A DNA stretch of 64,000 nucleotides from Proteiniborus sp. MB09-C3 (GCF_030263895.1 NZ_CP127161.1:3100001-3164000); one strand, 5' to 3'. Positions 1-9,492 are shown, counted from the stretch's first letter. Notes: a model not told the origin generated them from the sequence alone. Program-made: numbers and translations.

Positions 1-988
1 AGTTTATAAAAGTAAGTCTTCTGATGTAGAGGCTTTAAAAGATATTAATTTACAAATAGATAGAGGAGAAATATTTGGAATAATCGGTCTCAGCGGAGCA
101 GGAAAATCTACTCTCATAAGAACTATCAATAGGCTAGAGGAGCCAACGGAAGGCACTATTATTGTCAATGGAGAAGATGTAACTAATCTAGATAAAAGAG
201 ACCTACGAAACACAAGAAAAGAAATCGGAATGATATTTCAGCATTTTAATTTATTAAATTCAAGAACTGTATATAATAATATAGCCTTTCCTCTAGAAAT
301 AAATAGCTATGATAAGCAAACTATAGAAAAAAGAGTAAATGAATTACTAGAGGTCGTTGAGTTAGTTGATAAAAAAAATGTATATCCGTCGCAGCTAAGC
401 GGAGGACAAAAGCAAAGAGTTGCCATAGCCCGTGCACTTGCCAACAATCCAAAGATACTTCTATGTGATGAGGCTACATCAGCTCTAGATCCTAAAACCA
501 CTAAGGCAATACTTGATCTAATTAGAAAAATAAGAAAAGAATTCAATCTAACAGTAGTTCTTATAACTCACCAGATGGAGGTTATAAAAGAAATATGTGA
601 TAGAGTAGCCATAATAGAGGCTGGCAAAATAATCGAACTAAATACAGTAGAAGAAATATTCGCTAAACCTAAGACTAATACTGCAAAGGCATTTATTTCT
701 CACATTCATAGAAGTGATGAAGAAAAGATAATATATCCTAAAACCCCAGGCTCCACTGTAATTAGACTTAGCTACTTAGGCGATTCTGCTAAGAAGCCTA
801 TTATATCAAGTCTAATCAGAGAATTTGATATTGATATAAATATACTGTCTGGAGATATTGATGAATTACAATCCACTAGTGTGGGCAGCCTTTTAATTCA
901 GGTTTTAGGTGATAATAAGGAAATAGAAAAAGCCTTTGAGTGGCTCAAAAAACAGAATATTGACCTGGAGGTGATATGGAATGGATAA
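1..988 (+). CDS. metN: Methionine ABC transporter ATP-binding protein MetN (5' end missing)
   Basis: The open frame runs in from the left edge (first full codon at base 2), so the start lies outside the window. It is the cytoplasmic ATPase of the D/L-methionine importer. The Walker A motif (GLSGAGKST, about bases 92-118), the signature LSGGQ (near 397) and the Walker B region (LLCDEATSALD, near 460) are intact. The C-terminal ~90 residues match the NIL ligand-sensing domain typical of MetN, which in the family mediates inhibition by methionine. It overlaps metI by 8 bases, which argues for translational coupling. Any S-box or other upstream regulation would be outside the window. Confidence 0.95.
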   Translation, partial: VYKSKSSDVEALKDINLQIDRGEIFGIIGLSGAGKSTLIRTINRLEEPTEGTIIVNGEDVTNLDKRDLRNTRKEIGMIFQHFNLLNSRTVYNNIAFPLEINSYDKQTIEKRVNELLEVVELVDKKNVYPSQLSGGQKQRVAIARALANNPKILLCDEATSALDPKTTKAILDLIRKIRKEFNLTVVLITHQMEVIKEICDRVAIIEAGKIIELNTVEEIFAKPKTNTAKAFISHIHRSDEEKIIYPKTPGSTVIRLSYLGDSAKKPIISSLIREFDIDINILSGDIDELQSTSVGSLLIQVLGDNKEIEKAFEWLKKQNIDLEVIWNG

Positions 989-1634
989 TCTAATTTCTCT
1001 TTTACTTCCTTCCTTATGGGAAACTATTGTAATGGTAGCTTTATCTACAGTGTTTTCACTGGCACTAGGATTTCCTCTAGGCATACTATTAGTTATAACA
1101 GAAAAAGATGGAATATGGGAAAAGCCAGCATTAAATTCTATACTAAGTGCTATAGTAAATATATTTCGATCATTTCCATTTATTATATTGATGATATTTG
1201 TCATGCCATTAACTAAACTAATAATTGGTAAATCCATAGGAACGCTTGCAACTGTAGTGCCTTTATCCATTGCAGCGGCACCTTTTGTAGCTAGAATTAT
1301 TGAAGGAGCATTAAAAGAAGTAGACAAAGGAATAATAGAAGCCGTTTCCTCAATGGGTGCTTCTACTTTTGAAATAATAACTAAGGTATTAATTCCAGAA
1401 GCTATGCCTTCATTAGTACTTGGGATTACATTAACCATAATAAACCTAATAGGATATTCCGCTATGGCTGGAGCAATAGGAGGAGGTGGACTAGGGGACT
1501 TAGCTATACGTTATGGTTATCATAGATTTCAAACTGATGTAATGATCGCTTCTGTAGTTCTTATAATAATATTAGTTCAAGCGATACAATTTATAGGTAA
1601 CACAATAGCACTAATAATTGATAAAAGAAAATAA
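981..1634 (+). CDS. metI: Methionine ABC transporter permease MetI
   Basis: A 217-residue membrane protein with about five hydrophobic segments and the BPD_transp_1 loop (EAVSSMGAS...PEAMP, residues ~118-140) that docks on the ATPase. Length and motif order match MetI, the permease that pairs with MetN. It starts inside the end of metN after a GGAGGTGAT ribosome site and is followed after 13 bases by metQ, giving a compact NIQ operon. Confidence 0.95.
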   Translation: MDNLISLLLPSLWETIVMVALSTVFSLALGFPLGILLVITEKDGIWEKPALNSILSAIVNIFRSFPFIILMIFVMPLTKLIIGKSIGTLATVVPLSIAAAPFVARIIEGALKEVDKGIIEAVSSMGASTFEIITKVLIPEAMPSLVLGITLTIINLIGYSAMAGAIGGGGLGDLAIRYGYHRFQTDVMIASVVLIIILVQAIQFIGNTIALIIDKRK

Positions 1635-1647
1635 GGGGGAATATGTG

Positions 1648-2451
1648 ATGAAAAAATCTTTAAATGTTTTATTAGCAATTATCCTAATCACAACAATTGC
1701 AATTACTGGCTGTCAATCTAAATCTGAAAACGATAAGGTTATAGTAGTAGGAGCTTCGCCAGAGCCTCATGCACAAATGCTAGAATTAATAGCAGATGAT
1801 TTAGCAAAAGAAGGCTATGAACTTAAAATCGTGGAATTTACAGACTATGTAAAACCAAACTTAGCATTAGATGAAAAAGAACTTGATGCAAACTTTTTTC
1901 AGCATCTACCATACCTAGAGGATTTCAATGAAAAAAATAGCCTTGATTTAGTATCATTAGCAAGTACTCATATAGAGCCTATGGGACTATATTCAAAACA
2001 GATTGATAATATAGATGAACTTAATGATGGCGCCGAAATAGCTATTCCAAATGATACTGTAAATGGCAGCAGAGCTTTATTGTTCCTTGAAGATAAAGGA
2101 CTAATAGAGCTTAAAGAAGGTGCAGGCTTTAGTGCAACAGAAAAAGATATTGTAAAAAATCCTAAGAATCTTAAATTCAAACTTCTTGAAGCAGCTTTAT
2201 TGCCTAGAGCATTAGACGAAGTAGACGCTGCTGCAATAAACGGAAACTATGCACTACAGGCTAATCTATCTCCTTCTAAGGATGCAATCCTGCTAGAAAG
2301 ATCAGATTCACCTTATGCTAATATAGTTGCTATAAGAAAAGGCGAAGAAAATAGCCCTAAGCTTAAAGCCCTAGTAAAAGCTCTTCAATCAGATAAAATC
2401 AAAAATTTCATCAAAGAAAAATATGGTGATGGAGTTGTGCCATCATTCTAA
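1648..2451 (+). CDS. metQ: Methionine-binding lipoprotein MetQ
   Basis: A substrate-binding lipoprotein of the NlpA/MetQ family. An upstream in-frame ATG exists at 1618, but the chosen ATG at 1648 follows an AAGGGGGA ribosome site and gives a classic lipoprotein signal: basic KK, a hydrophobic stretch and the lipobox ITGC with Cys22. The mature part carries MetQ-type motifs (VGASPEPHA, YVKPNLAL, DANFFQHLPYL, AAINGNYALQA). It should capture methionine outside the membrane and deliver it to MetNI. The operon ends at a strong hairpin just downstream. Confidence 0.95.
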   Translation: MKKSLNVLLAIILITTIAITGCQSKSENDKVIVVGASPEPHAQMLELIADDLAKEGYELKIVEFTDYVKPNLALDEKELDANFFQHLPYLEDFNEKNSLDLVSLASTHIEPMGLYSKQIDNIDELNDGAEIAIPNDTVNGSRALLFLEDKGLIELKEGAGFSATEKDIVKNPKNLKFKLLEAALLPRALDEVDAAAINGNYALQANLSPSKDAILLERSDSPYANIVAIRKGEENSPKLKALVKALQSDKIKNFIKEKYGDGVVPSF

Positions 2452-2458
2452 AATAGTG

Positions 2459-2494
2459 AAAACCCTTCTGACATAAACAGAAGGGTTTTATTAT
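2459..2494 (+). terminator. Rho-independent terminator of the met operon
   Basis: A perfect 12-bp stem (AAAACCCTTCTG pairing with CAGAAGGGTTTT) with a 7-base loop, followed by an AT-rich TTATTTTTAT tract. It sits 7 bases after the metQ stop. The A-rich 5' arm means it could also stop the convergent ppsA transcript. Confidence 0.9.
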
Positions 2495-2499
2495 TTTTA

Positions 2500-4863
2500 T
2501 TATAAGCTTCTTATCTTACTTAATATCATTCTTTGTTCAACTGATGCTACAAGTCTTCTTGTGTAGGATACTGTATCTGGGTTTACACTCATACTGTCTA
2601 TTCCCTCTTTTACAAGGAATTCTGCAAATTCTGGGTATTGGGATGGTCCTTGTCCACAGATTGATATAGTTTTTCCATATTTGTGAGCAGCCTTTATCAA
2701 TATAGATATTGCTCTTTTAACTGCTTCATTTCTTTCATCAAAATATCCCATATTGTTTAATATACCTGAGTCTCTGTCAGCACCCATTGTAAGCTGAGTT
2801 AGGTCATTGCTTCCTATACTGAATCCATCTACCATTTGAGCAAACTCCTCTGCTTCAAATACTACAGATGGAACCTCTGCCATTATCCATAGCTTAAAGT
2901 TTCTGCCTTGCTCTAATCCTTCTTCAGCCATTATTTCTTTTACCTTTTTAAGTTCCCATGTAGTTCTTACGAATGGAAGCATTACGTATACGTTAGTTAA
3001 ACCGTATTCATCTCTTACTTTTCTGATAGCTCTACACTCTAATCTAAAGCCCTCTTCATATTCAGGAGAAATATATCTAGATACTCCTCTCCATCCTATC
3101 ATTGGGTTAGCTTCTATCGGCTCAACTTCGTCTCCGCCCTTTAATCCTCTAAACTCATTTGTTCTGAAATCACTTAGTCTAACTACTATAGGTCTTGGAT
3201 ATATTTCTTGTGCTACCTTTGTAATGCCCTCTGCCATTTTATCTATTAGAAGCTGCCCTTGCCCTGTTTTTAACAGGTACATTGGGTGTGCACCTACTAG
3301 ATTAGTAAATATGAACTCTGTTCTCATTAAGCCTATGCCATCAAATGGTAGGTTTTTATATCTGCCTATCATTTCTGGCTCGCCTAGGTTCATGTATATC
3401 TTAGTAGCAGTTACTGGTGCTAATTGATGAATTAAATCTTCGCTAACTGCTCCAGCTGTGGATACTGCCTTTTCTTCCTTTTCTTGTTTTTCTTGAAGTA
3501 CTATGCCTTTATAAACAACTCCTCTTGTTGCGTCTACTGTTACTTCCATGCCTTCTGCCAATATTTCACTTGCTTTTTTTCCACCAACTATACATGGGAT
3601 ACCTAGTTCTCTAGATACAATGGCTGCGTGACATGTCCTTCCACCCTCATCAGTAACTACTGCCGCTGCTCTTCTCATAGCAGGCACCATATCTGGATTT
3701 GTCATAACTGTAACTAATATATCTCCGTCCCGTACTCTATCTATCTCAGTGATGTCTTTAATATTTCTTACTCTTCCACTATTAATCCCTGGTGATGCAG
3801 GTAATCCTCTAACTAAAGCAACTAGCTCTGTAGGTTGTTGTTGTGTAGATGTCATTTCCTTGCTCTCCCCCTTTAATGTAGTAATTGGTCTTGCCTGTAA
3901 TATATATAATTCTTCAGTATCAGCATCTAGTGCCCATTCAATGTCCTGTGGTGATTTATATAAATCCTCTATTATCATTCCGTTTTTACCTAAATTTGCT
4001 ACCTCTAAGTCATTTAAACATGGAGCATTAACTTTGTCGAATCCAAGGTATTCTTCAACCTTTACTTCAAGAGTTCCAACATCATTTGTGTTTTTTATAA
4101 CCATAATATTTTTCTCAGCAATATTTTTTTCAGCAATAGCTAATGTCTTTTTATCAAGTATAAATTCATCAGGAGTTACTATACCTGATACTACTGCTTC
4201 ACCAAGTCCCCAGCTAGCATTTATCATTATTTGGCCTAAATCGCTTGTAACTGGGTTCGCAGTAAACATGACCCCAGATATTCTGCTGTTAACCATTTTT
4301 TGAACAACTACGCTTAGTGCAACTTCTTCATGTTTAAATCCTTGATGTTCTCTATAATATATTGCCCTTGCAGTCCATAGAGATGCCCAGCATCTTTTAA
4401 TGTGTCTCAATACTTCTTCTATTCCGCTTATATGCAAGTATGTATCTTGCTGTCCAGCGAATGAAGCCTCTGGTAAATCTTCTGCAGTTGCAGAGCTTCT
4501 AATAGCTACCTGTGGATTGTTCATATTTATTTTTTCACTAAACTCTGTATATGCTCTAATGATTTCTTTTTCTATTTCCTTTGGCATATCTGCTTTAACG
4601 ATTAATCCTCTTATTGCAGCACTCTTTATTTGAAGTTCTGAGGAATCTTCCATATCTATTCCTGATAGCATATTTAGTATGTCACTTTGTAAGCCTGATT
4701 TACTTATGAAATCTGTATAGGCAGAAGCAGTAACACAGAATCCTGGAGGAACGTTTGCCCCTTTTACAGTCAATTCACCAAGATTAGCACCCTTACCTCC
4801 TACTATCGGTATGTCTCCCTTGTTTATTTCATTAAACCACATTATATACTTGTATTCACTCAC
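2500..4863 (-). CDS. ppsA: Phosphoenolpyruvate synthase (pyruvate, water dikinase)
   Basis: The enzyme makes PEP from pyruvate with ATP, giving AMP and phosphate, for gluconeogenesis. Domain order is the family standard: N-terminal ATP-grasp-like PPDK domain (GGKGANLGELT near residue 22; RSSATAEDLPEASFAGQQDT near 120), the mobile phosphohistidine domain with the TCHAAIVSRE motif (catalytic His412), then the C-terminal TIM barrel (LMRTEF, GSNDLTQ, SICGQGPSQYPE). At 787 residues it has the normal length. The start is a GTG after AAGGGAGCG. It appears monocistronic. No PpsR-type regulator gene is seen beside it. Confidence 0.93.
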   Translation of the reverse strand: MSEYKYIMWFNEINKGDIPIVGGKGANLGELTVKGANVPPGFCVTASAYTDFISKSGLQSDILNMLSGIDMEDSSELQIKSAAIRGLIVKADMPKEIEKEIIRAYTEFSEKINMNNPQVAIRSSATAEDLPEASFAGQQDTYLHISGIEEVLRHIKRCWASLWTARAIYYREHQGFKHEEVALSVVVQKMVNSRISGVMFTANPVTSDLGQIMINASWGLGEAVVSGIVTPDEFILDKKTLAIAEKNIAEKNIMVIKNTNDVGTLEVKVEEYLGFDKVNAPCLNDLEVANLGKNGMIIEDLYKSPQDIEWALDADTEELYILQARPITTLKGESKEMTSTQQQPTELVALVRGLPASPGINSGRVRNIKDITEIDRVRDGDILVTVMTNPDMVPAMRRAAAVVTDEGGRTCHAAIVSRELGIPCIVGGKKASEILAEGMEVTVDATRGVVYKGIVLQEKQEKEEKAVSTAGAVSEDLIHQLAPVTATKIYMNLGEPEMIGRYKNLPFDGIGLMRTEFIFTNLVGAHPMYLLKTGQGQLLIDKMAEGITKVAQEIYPRPIVVRLSDFRTNEFRGLKGGDEVEPIEANPMIGWRGVSRYISPEYEEGFRLECRAIRKVRDEYGLTNVYVMLPFVRTTWELKKVKEIMAEEGLEQGRNFKLWIMAEVPSVVFEAEEFAQMVDGFSIGSNDLTQLTMGADRDSGILNNMGYFDERNEAVKRAISILIKAAHKYGKTISICGQGPSQYPEFAEFLVKEGIDSMSVNPDTVSYTRRLVASVEQRMILSKIRSL

Positions 4864-4895
4864 TTATATCGCTCCCTTCCATTAATTCTATATAT

Positions 4896-4924
4896 ATTAT
4901 AGCACATATATTTATATATGCTAT
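4896..4924 (-). promoter_or_regulatory. Probable ppsA promoter with overlapping palindrome
   Basis: On the minus strand a consensus -10 box TATAAT (4896-4901) lies 33 bases upstream of the ppsA GTG. It overlaps a 26-base palindrome with complementary ends ATAGCA/TGCTAT (4899-4924). A good -35 box is not visible, so the promoter may need an activator or the palindrome may be an operator. The rest of the 4864-5108 spacer is AT-rich with no other gene. Confidence 0.4.
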
Positions 4925-5070
4925 ACTTTTTATGAATATTTTTTATTATTTTATGATTTTAGTATTTAAACACGTCATTTTAAATATGTAGTATGTCACA
5001 TATAATTTCGTTAAATTTCTTAAATCATATTTCCTATATAGTTCTTTAATAACACAAGCTTTTACCTTAG

Positions 5071-5105
5071 AAAAAAAGTCCTCTTACTTAAAGAAGACTT
5101 TTTTG
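5071..5105 (-). terminator. Terminator downstream of the L,D-transpeptidase lipoprotein gene
   Basis: A hairpin with arms AAAAAAGTC and GACTTTTTT (one internal mismatch, then TCTT/AAGA). Read on the minus strand it ends in a T-run a few bases after the stop of the gene at 5109. Confidence 0.75.
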
Positions 5106-5108
5106 CAT

Positions 5109-6527
5109 TTAATCAATTACAATTACGGCAGTATCATTTAAATCTGCCCAATCATATACGAACTTAGCATGACTAGTATAGTTTCTCACACATTTTGCTG
5201 ATCTAGGGACAGTTCCTATGGTCAATAGATACTCCTTAATCCCAGGATCAATATTTTCTCCATCCTTCTTTATATAATCAACAGGAACTCCATGTACATA
5301 CGCTCCAGCTGAAAATCTTGTTCCATAAGGTGCATATCCTCCTATTTCTCCTGTTTTATGGTCTAGATAAAAGAACCTATCTCTTTTTTGCAGTACTTTG
5401 AAGCTGCCAGTCGGAGTCTCGTATTTGTTCTCCTCAGGTACTCCTGTTGTTGCAAGTGTATATGAAATCATGGTCCATTTGCCATTTATTTTTTCGAATA
5501 AGGCTTCATTCTGATTTACTTTGTCTACTATTATAGCCTTATCCAATCTATCTAAATTATCGTCAAAGGATATGAACTGCTTAGGTATCCAGTAGTCTCC
5601 ATCATATACTAGATTTCTGACCAAAAAATATTCTTTTGCTTCATCAAGAATGAAGACTATCATTCCATCAGGAAAATATCTAAATTCATTTTTATTTTCA
5701 AGGTCATAATAAGCTGGTGCACTTTGATAAGCTTGAATTCCAAACTCGTCAACTGCTTTTCCGTCCTTTAAAGGTGGAGAACCATTTTTGTCTTTATAGT
5801 TAGATATATATCCATATTTTTGCTGTGCCAAAGAATATTCCAATTTCTTTAGCTCCTCAGACATGCTGTCAAATCTAAATCTTCTAGGCACTCCTGCATC
5901 ATTTGTTACATACCCATAGGTAGTCTTTCCACCTTCCAGCCAAGACAGCAAATACCATACTTGTGTATTATCAAGATTACTTGAATTATCTATATTGGCT
6001 CTGCCTTCAAGCTTTACCTTAGAATACTGTGTTGCCTTTCCTAAAACAGTAGAATCTAGTGAAGGACTTTCTTGAATATTGACATTATCAGATGTAATCA
6101 ATAGATAGTCATAAGGAATATCATAGTTATGATATCTTATATCTACATCTATATCCTCTGGTATTTGAGTCACATACATTTGTGCTGTGCTAATTGCGTT
6201 CATATTGTTAGCAAAGCCATCTGTATTAGCTCTATTAGAACTATTAGTTATACTGTTTTGCTGAAATGAAATATCTTTTTTCTCTCCAGTATTACTTAAA
6301 TAGGATTTCGTAATTTCTCTATCCTCATTGATATCAATATAATTTATATCCGTTTCATAATCGTCTTTATCTACAATTTTTTCTCCGCCGATACCTCCTT
6401 CTTCAGTATTAATATCAGGGCCGATTTGGGTTTGATTATTTGGCTTTTCTGCTCTATTTAGCCCTCTTATACCACATGATGTAAGTGCTAATACTAGAAC
6501 TAGCAAAATAAAAAAATATTTCTTCAT
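5109..6527 (-). CDS. Lipoprotein with SH3 domain and L,D-transpeptidase (YkuD-like) domain
   Basis: A 472-residue exported protein. The N-terminus has a lipoprotein signal (hydrophobic stretch then LTSC, Cys18). Residues ~25-125 are polar linker. A bacterial SH3 region follows (DNVNIQESPSLDSTVLG, about 145-165). The C-terminal ~120 residues look like a YkuD fold: a conserved HGVPVDY histidine and a late Cys-Val-Arg (SAKCVRN). Family members crosslink peptidoglycan. The usual SHGCxR motif reads S-A-K-C-V-R here, so the catalytic Cys and Arg are kept but the glycine is replaced. A GGAGGTG ribosome site precedes the ATG. Function as a cell-wall-modifying enzyme is inferred from the fold. Confidence 0.75.
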   Translation of the reverse strand: MKKYFFILLVLVLALTSCGIRGLNRAEKPNNQTQIGPDINTEEGGIGGEKIVDKDDYETDINYIDINEDREITKSYLSNTGEKKDISFQQNSITNSSNRANTDGFANNMNAISTAQMYVTQIPEDIDVDIRYHNYDIPYDYLLITSDNVNIQESPSLDSTVLGKATQYSKVKLEGRANIDNSSNLDNTQVWYLLSWLEGGKTTYGYVTNDAGVPRRFRFDSMSEELKKLEYSLAQQKYGYISNYKDKNGSPPLKDGKAVDEFGIQAYQSAPAYYDLENKNEFRYFPDGMIVFILDEAKEYFLVRNLVYDGDYWIPKQFISFDDNLDRLDKAIIVDKVNQNEALFEKINGKWTMISYTLATTGVPEENKYETPTGSFKVLQKRDRFFYLDHKTGEIGGYAPYGTRFSAGAYVHGVPVDYIKKDGENIDPGIKEYLLTIGTVPRSAKCVRNYTSHAKFVYDWADLNDTAVIVID

Positions 6528-6571
6528 ATACTAAATACACCTCCAGTGTATTTAGTTTAACCAAAAACATT

Positions 6572-6618
6572 AAAAAAAGTATAAGAAAGATTCTTATGAA
6601 AATCTTTCTTATACTTTT
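6572..6618 (-). terminator. Terminator downstream of the YitT-family gene
   Basis: A perfect 14-bp stem (GTATAAGAAAGATT at 6579 pairing with 6601-6614), 8-base loop, A-run on one side and T-run on the other, so it can work in both directions. A second small inverted repeat (AATACAC/GTGTATT, ~6533-6552) lies in the leader of the lipoprotein gene. Confidence 0.85.
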
Positions 6619-6680
6619 AAGATACCTTCACTTCATTTAATATTGCATTAGTATATTTATACACTCATTATAGTGTTTGA

Positions 6681-7562
6681 TCATATTCCCACGTTTTGAA
6701 AGCTACTGCCTTTTACTTCTACTACATCATTTATGGTCAAAAATGCACTTGGATCTATTTCCTCAACTAGATTTTTTAGCTTAACTACTTCGCTTGACGT
6801 AATTATACAGTATATTACCTTTTTGTTTTCCTTTGTATATCCACCCATACCTTCTAAAAATGTGACTCCTCTATGGAGTTTTTGAATTATAGAATCTGCT
6901 AATTCTTGAGATTTATCAGATACTATTACAATATTCTTTTTTACATTAAATCCTGTTTGAACCTTATCTAATATTTTATAGCCTAAATACAGTGAAATTA
7001 ATGTATACATGGCAGATTTATAACCAAATAATAAGGATGAAAGCGAAATAATAACAGTATTTACTGTCATAAGCCCTGTGCTGATATTTAAGTTATACTT
7101 TTTCTTAAGGATTGCAGCAATAATATCTAGTCCACCCTGACAGGTTCTGTTTCTAAACATAAGCCCCATACCTAATCCATTTAGAACTGCACCAAAAACA
7201 GCGCTAAGCAGTACATCATCTATGATGAAATACTCACTTACACCATTTGTAATAGTTAAAAAGAAGGAAAAAATAAACATTGATATAAATGCATATGATA
7301 CGAACTCCTTATCTACCATTTGAGCACCTATAACAATTATAGGTAGATTCATAAAAAATACAGATATTCCTGTGGGTATACCTGTTAGATACTGTATTAT
7401 TATGCCCAAGCCTCCTACGCCACCACTTAGAAGCTTACTTGGTATAAAAAATACATTAAATGCTAATGCACACAACAAATCTCCTAATAATATAAAAAAT
7501 AATTTTTTTATAATCTTAGTTATATTTTTTGAATTATTAATTTTTGGATATTGAATAGTCAT
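6681..7562 (-). CDS. YitT family membrane protein (DUF161 + DUF2179)
   Basis: A 293-residue protein with about five to six hydrophobic segments in residues 20-195 (motifs NVFFIPSKLLSGGVGGL and RTCQGGLDII typical of the YitT/DUF161 family). A soluble C-terminal DUF2179 domain follows (RGVTFLEGMGGYTKENKKVIYCII, residues ~225-255). Such proteins are common in Firmicutes in several paralogues; the transported substrate is not established. It is followed by its own terminator and looks monocistronic. Confidence 0.85.
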   Translation of the reverse strand: MTIQYPKINNSKNITKIIKKLFFILLGDLLCALAFNVFFIPSKLLSGGVGGLGIIIQYLTGIPTGISVFFMNLPIIVIGAQMVDKEFVSYAFISMFIFSFFLTITNGVSEYFIIDDVLLSAVFGAVLNGLGMGLMFRNRTCQGGLDIIAAILKKKYNLNISTGLMTVNTVIISLSSLLFGYKSAMYTLISLYLGYKILDKVQTGFNVKKNIVIVSDKSQELADSIIQKLHRGVTFLEGMGGYTKENKKVIYCIITSSEVVKLKNLVEEIDPSAFLTINDVVEVKGSSFQNVGI

Positions 7563-7684
7563 TTTATTTTTTATTCTCCTTATGTTAGTACTTTTGTAGG
7601 TTCATTTTATTCATTTATAGATGGTAGGAATGATATTGTATACTGTAACATTATACCACAAAAAACAGCTATTAATACTGAAAT

Positions 7685-7721
7685 AAAAAAACAGGTCTCA
7701 ACTTTTTGAAGCCTGTTTTTT
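7685..7721 (-). terminator. Terminator of the small hydrophobic-repeat gene
   Basis: Arms AAAAAACAGG and CCTGTTTTTT around a 17-base loop, 20 bases past the stop of the small gene at 7742. The presence of a dedicated terminator supports that the 65-codon frame is expressed. Confidence 0.75.
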
Positions 7722-7741
7722 ATATAAAATTATATCAGCTT

Positions 7742-7939
7742 TTAGCAAGGAAAGCATCTGTTAAATATTATGATTAATATTAGAAAAAAGAAAAGTAAAC
7801 TTTCATCCAAACCATCAAACAAAGGACAATTGCAGAATATTAGCACTAGTATTAGAAAGAAAAACAGTAAGCCCTCATTAATTTCATGCTCAATTGATTC
7901 TGTTTGCACTGGCATATTGCTGCTGATTTCTAATGACAT
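7742..7939 (-). CDS. Small protein of two hydrophobic repeats (unknown function)
   Basis: 65 residues. After an acidic N-terminal third come two near-identical blocks, E-G/S-LLFFFLILVLIF and E-S-LLFFFLILIIIF, each followed by a short Cys/Pro-containing tail (CNC and RCFPC). A very strong ribosome site (AGGGGAGGA) 7 bases before the ATG and a terminator after it argue that the gene is real. Short Phe/Leu/Ile repeat proteins of this kind occur in many Clostridia without assigned function; a spore or membrane role is possible but only a guess. Each repeat is long enough for a short transmembrane helix. Confidence 0.65.
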   Translation of the reverse strand: MSLEISSNMPVQTESIEHEINEGLLFFFLILVLIFCNCPLFDGLDESLLFFFLILIIIFNRCFPC

Positions 7940-8081
7940 AAAATCCTCCCCTTTTATATAAAAATATTGATTATTGGGTCAAAACTATGTAACCCATGGC
8001 TATATTACATATTATTCCCAACTTAAAAAATTGTTACTTTTTTAAATTGGCCAGAAGCTTACCAGTACTATAATCTCCCTA

Positions 8082-8128
8082 ACTAATAAAAGAAACGAGT
8101 TCAGCTTGAACTCGTTTCTTTTATTAGT
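8082..8128 (-). terminator. Terminator of the tldD-tldE operon
   Basis: A perfect 22-bp inverted repeat with a 3-base loop (arms 8082-8103 and 8107-8128), located 12 bases after the stop of the gene at 8140. It contains the A- and T-runs needed for termination in either direction. Confidence 0.85.
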
Positions 8129-8139
8129 AAATATTCTAT

Positions 8140-9492
8140 TTATTTTCCTGCAACAGCTAGACTATTTATTTTGAGAGATGGTGAGCCTATATAGCCAAAG
8201 CCAGGAAAACCAAATTTCAAGTCATTTCCGACTGAATCTATGTTCTTAAGTACTTCATATAGATTACCTGCTATTGTAATTTGATTTACAGGTCTGCTTA
8301 TTTTACCTTTTTCTATTAAATATCCATATGCAGAAAGTGAAAAATCTCCTGATACAGCATTTAATCCAGAGTGAAGTCCCTGCACATCGATTATCATAAT
8401 ACCCTTTTCAGTACTTTCAATCATATCATCTACGCTGGTGCTTCCATTTTCAATATACATATTTGTAGGTGATATGGAAACTGGTGACTTGTATGAACCT
8501 TTGCTGGCATTTCCAGTAGATTCAACACCATCCTTTTTAGCTGTTTTAGAGTTGTGAAGGTATGTCTTTAATACTCCCTTATCTATGACCTTCTTATATT
8601 TAGTAGCTACTCCTTCACCGTCAAAGGAAGCTGAGACTACTCCATCCTTTAAAAATGGATCATCTACTATTGTTATCAATTCTTTTGCAATTTGCTCATT
8701 AAGCTTTCCTTTTAATAGAGATAAATCTTTTTGTACATTTTCAGCTATAAAAACTGACGAAAATGCTTGCAATACACTTGCTGCCACATCATTTCTAAGT
8801 ATAATAGGGTATTCTCCTGATTCTATGCTTTCTGCTTTTAGCATCGATATAGCTTCATCTACTGCGCCTTTTGCTAATTCCTCTGCATTAAACTTTGAGA
8901 AATCATTGCTTATAATATATTTTTCTCCAGTTTTTATATCGTCCCCGTCTTTGACTACGACAGACACATATGTTTCAGCTATATTAGACTTATTTTCTAG
9001 ATTTAGCCCCTTAGTATTGGCTAGTACGCTATAGCTTGTGGATTCATCATATAAGCAGTAGTTAACAGAAGTTACTCGTTTGTCTGCTTCATAAGCTGCT
9101 TTTTCGAGGGCTTTTGCAAACTCAATCTTTTGCTCTGAGGTTACATTTTCAAGCTCACTATTATATGTATTTACTTCTTTATATTCCTTAGAGCCTGCAA
9201 ATATTTCTTCTTCATCATCACTATCTACAGTTACAGCATTTCCCATAGCTTCTTTTATAAGCATATCTATTGAGGATTCATCTACCTTCTCTGTGTATGA
9301 GTAGCCCATTTTTCCATTATATACTCCTCTAAAGGATAGGCCTACCTCATCTGATATGCTGTATTTATCTATTTCTCCCTCAAATATTCTTGTGTCAAAC
9401 TGCTTATTTCCTTGGATGTATACTTCCATATCCCCTAAGCCTAATTCTTTTCCTTTATTAAATATCTTTTCTATTAATTCTCTATTCGCCAT
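8140..9492 (-). CDS. TldE/PmbA family metalloprotease subunit
   Basis: 450 residues of the PmbA_TldD fold. It lacks the HExxxH zinc motif, as expected for the TldE/PmbA partner, which forms a heterodimer with the catalytic TldD subunit. Conserved stretches include GVVSASFDGEGVATKYK, KASKGSYKSPVSISPTNMYIENG and SGDFSLSAYGYLIEKG. Family members process peptides such as microcin or modified peptides in the cytoplasm. The start overlaps the last base of tldD after an AGGGTGG site, so the two are translated together. Confidence 0.88.
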   Translation of the reverse strand: MANRELIEKIFNKGKELGLGDMEVYIQGNKQFDTRIFEGEIDKYSISDEVGLSFRGVYNGKMGYSYTEKVDESSIDMLIKEAMGNAVTVDSDDEEEIFAGSKEYKEVNTYNSELENVTSEQKIEFAKALEKAAYEADKRVTSVNYCLYDESTSYSVLANTKGLNLENKSNIAETYVSVVVKDGDDIKTGEKYIISNDFSKFNAEELAKGAVDEAISMLKAESIESGEYPIILRNDVAASVLQAFSSVFIAENVQKDLSLLKGKLNEQIAKELITIVDDPFLKDGVVSASFDGEGVATKYKKVIDKGVLKTYLHNSKTAKKDGVESTGNASKGSYKSPVSISPTNMYIENGSTSVDDMIESTEKGIMIIDVQGLHSGLNAVSGDFSLSAYGYLIEKGKISRPVNQITIAGNLYEVLKNIDSVGNDLKFGFPGFGYIGSPSLKINSLAVAGK

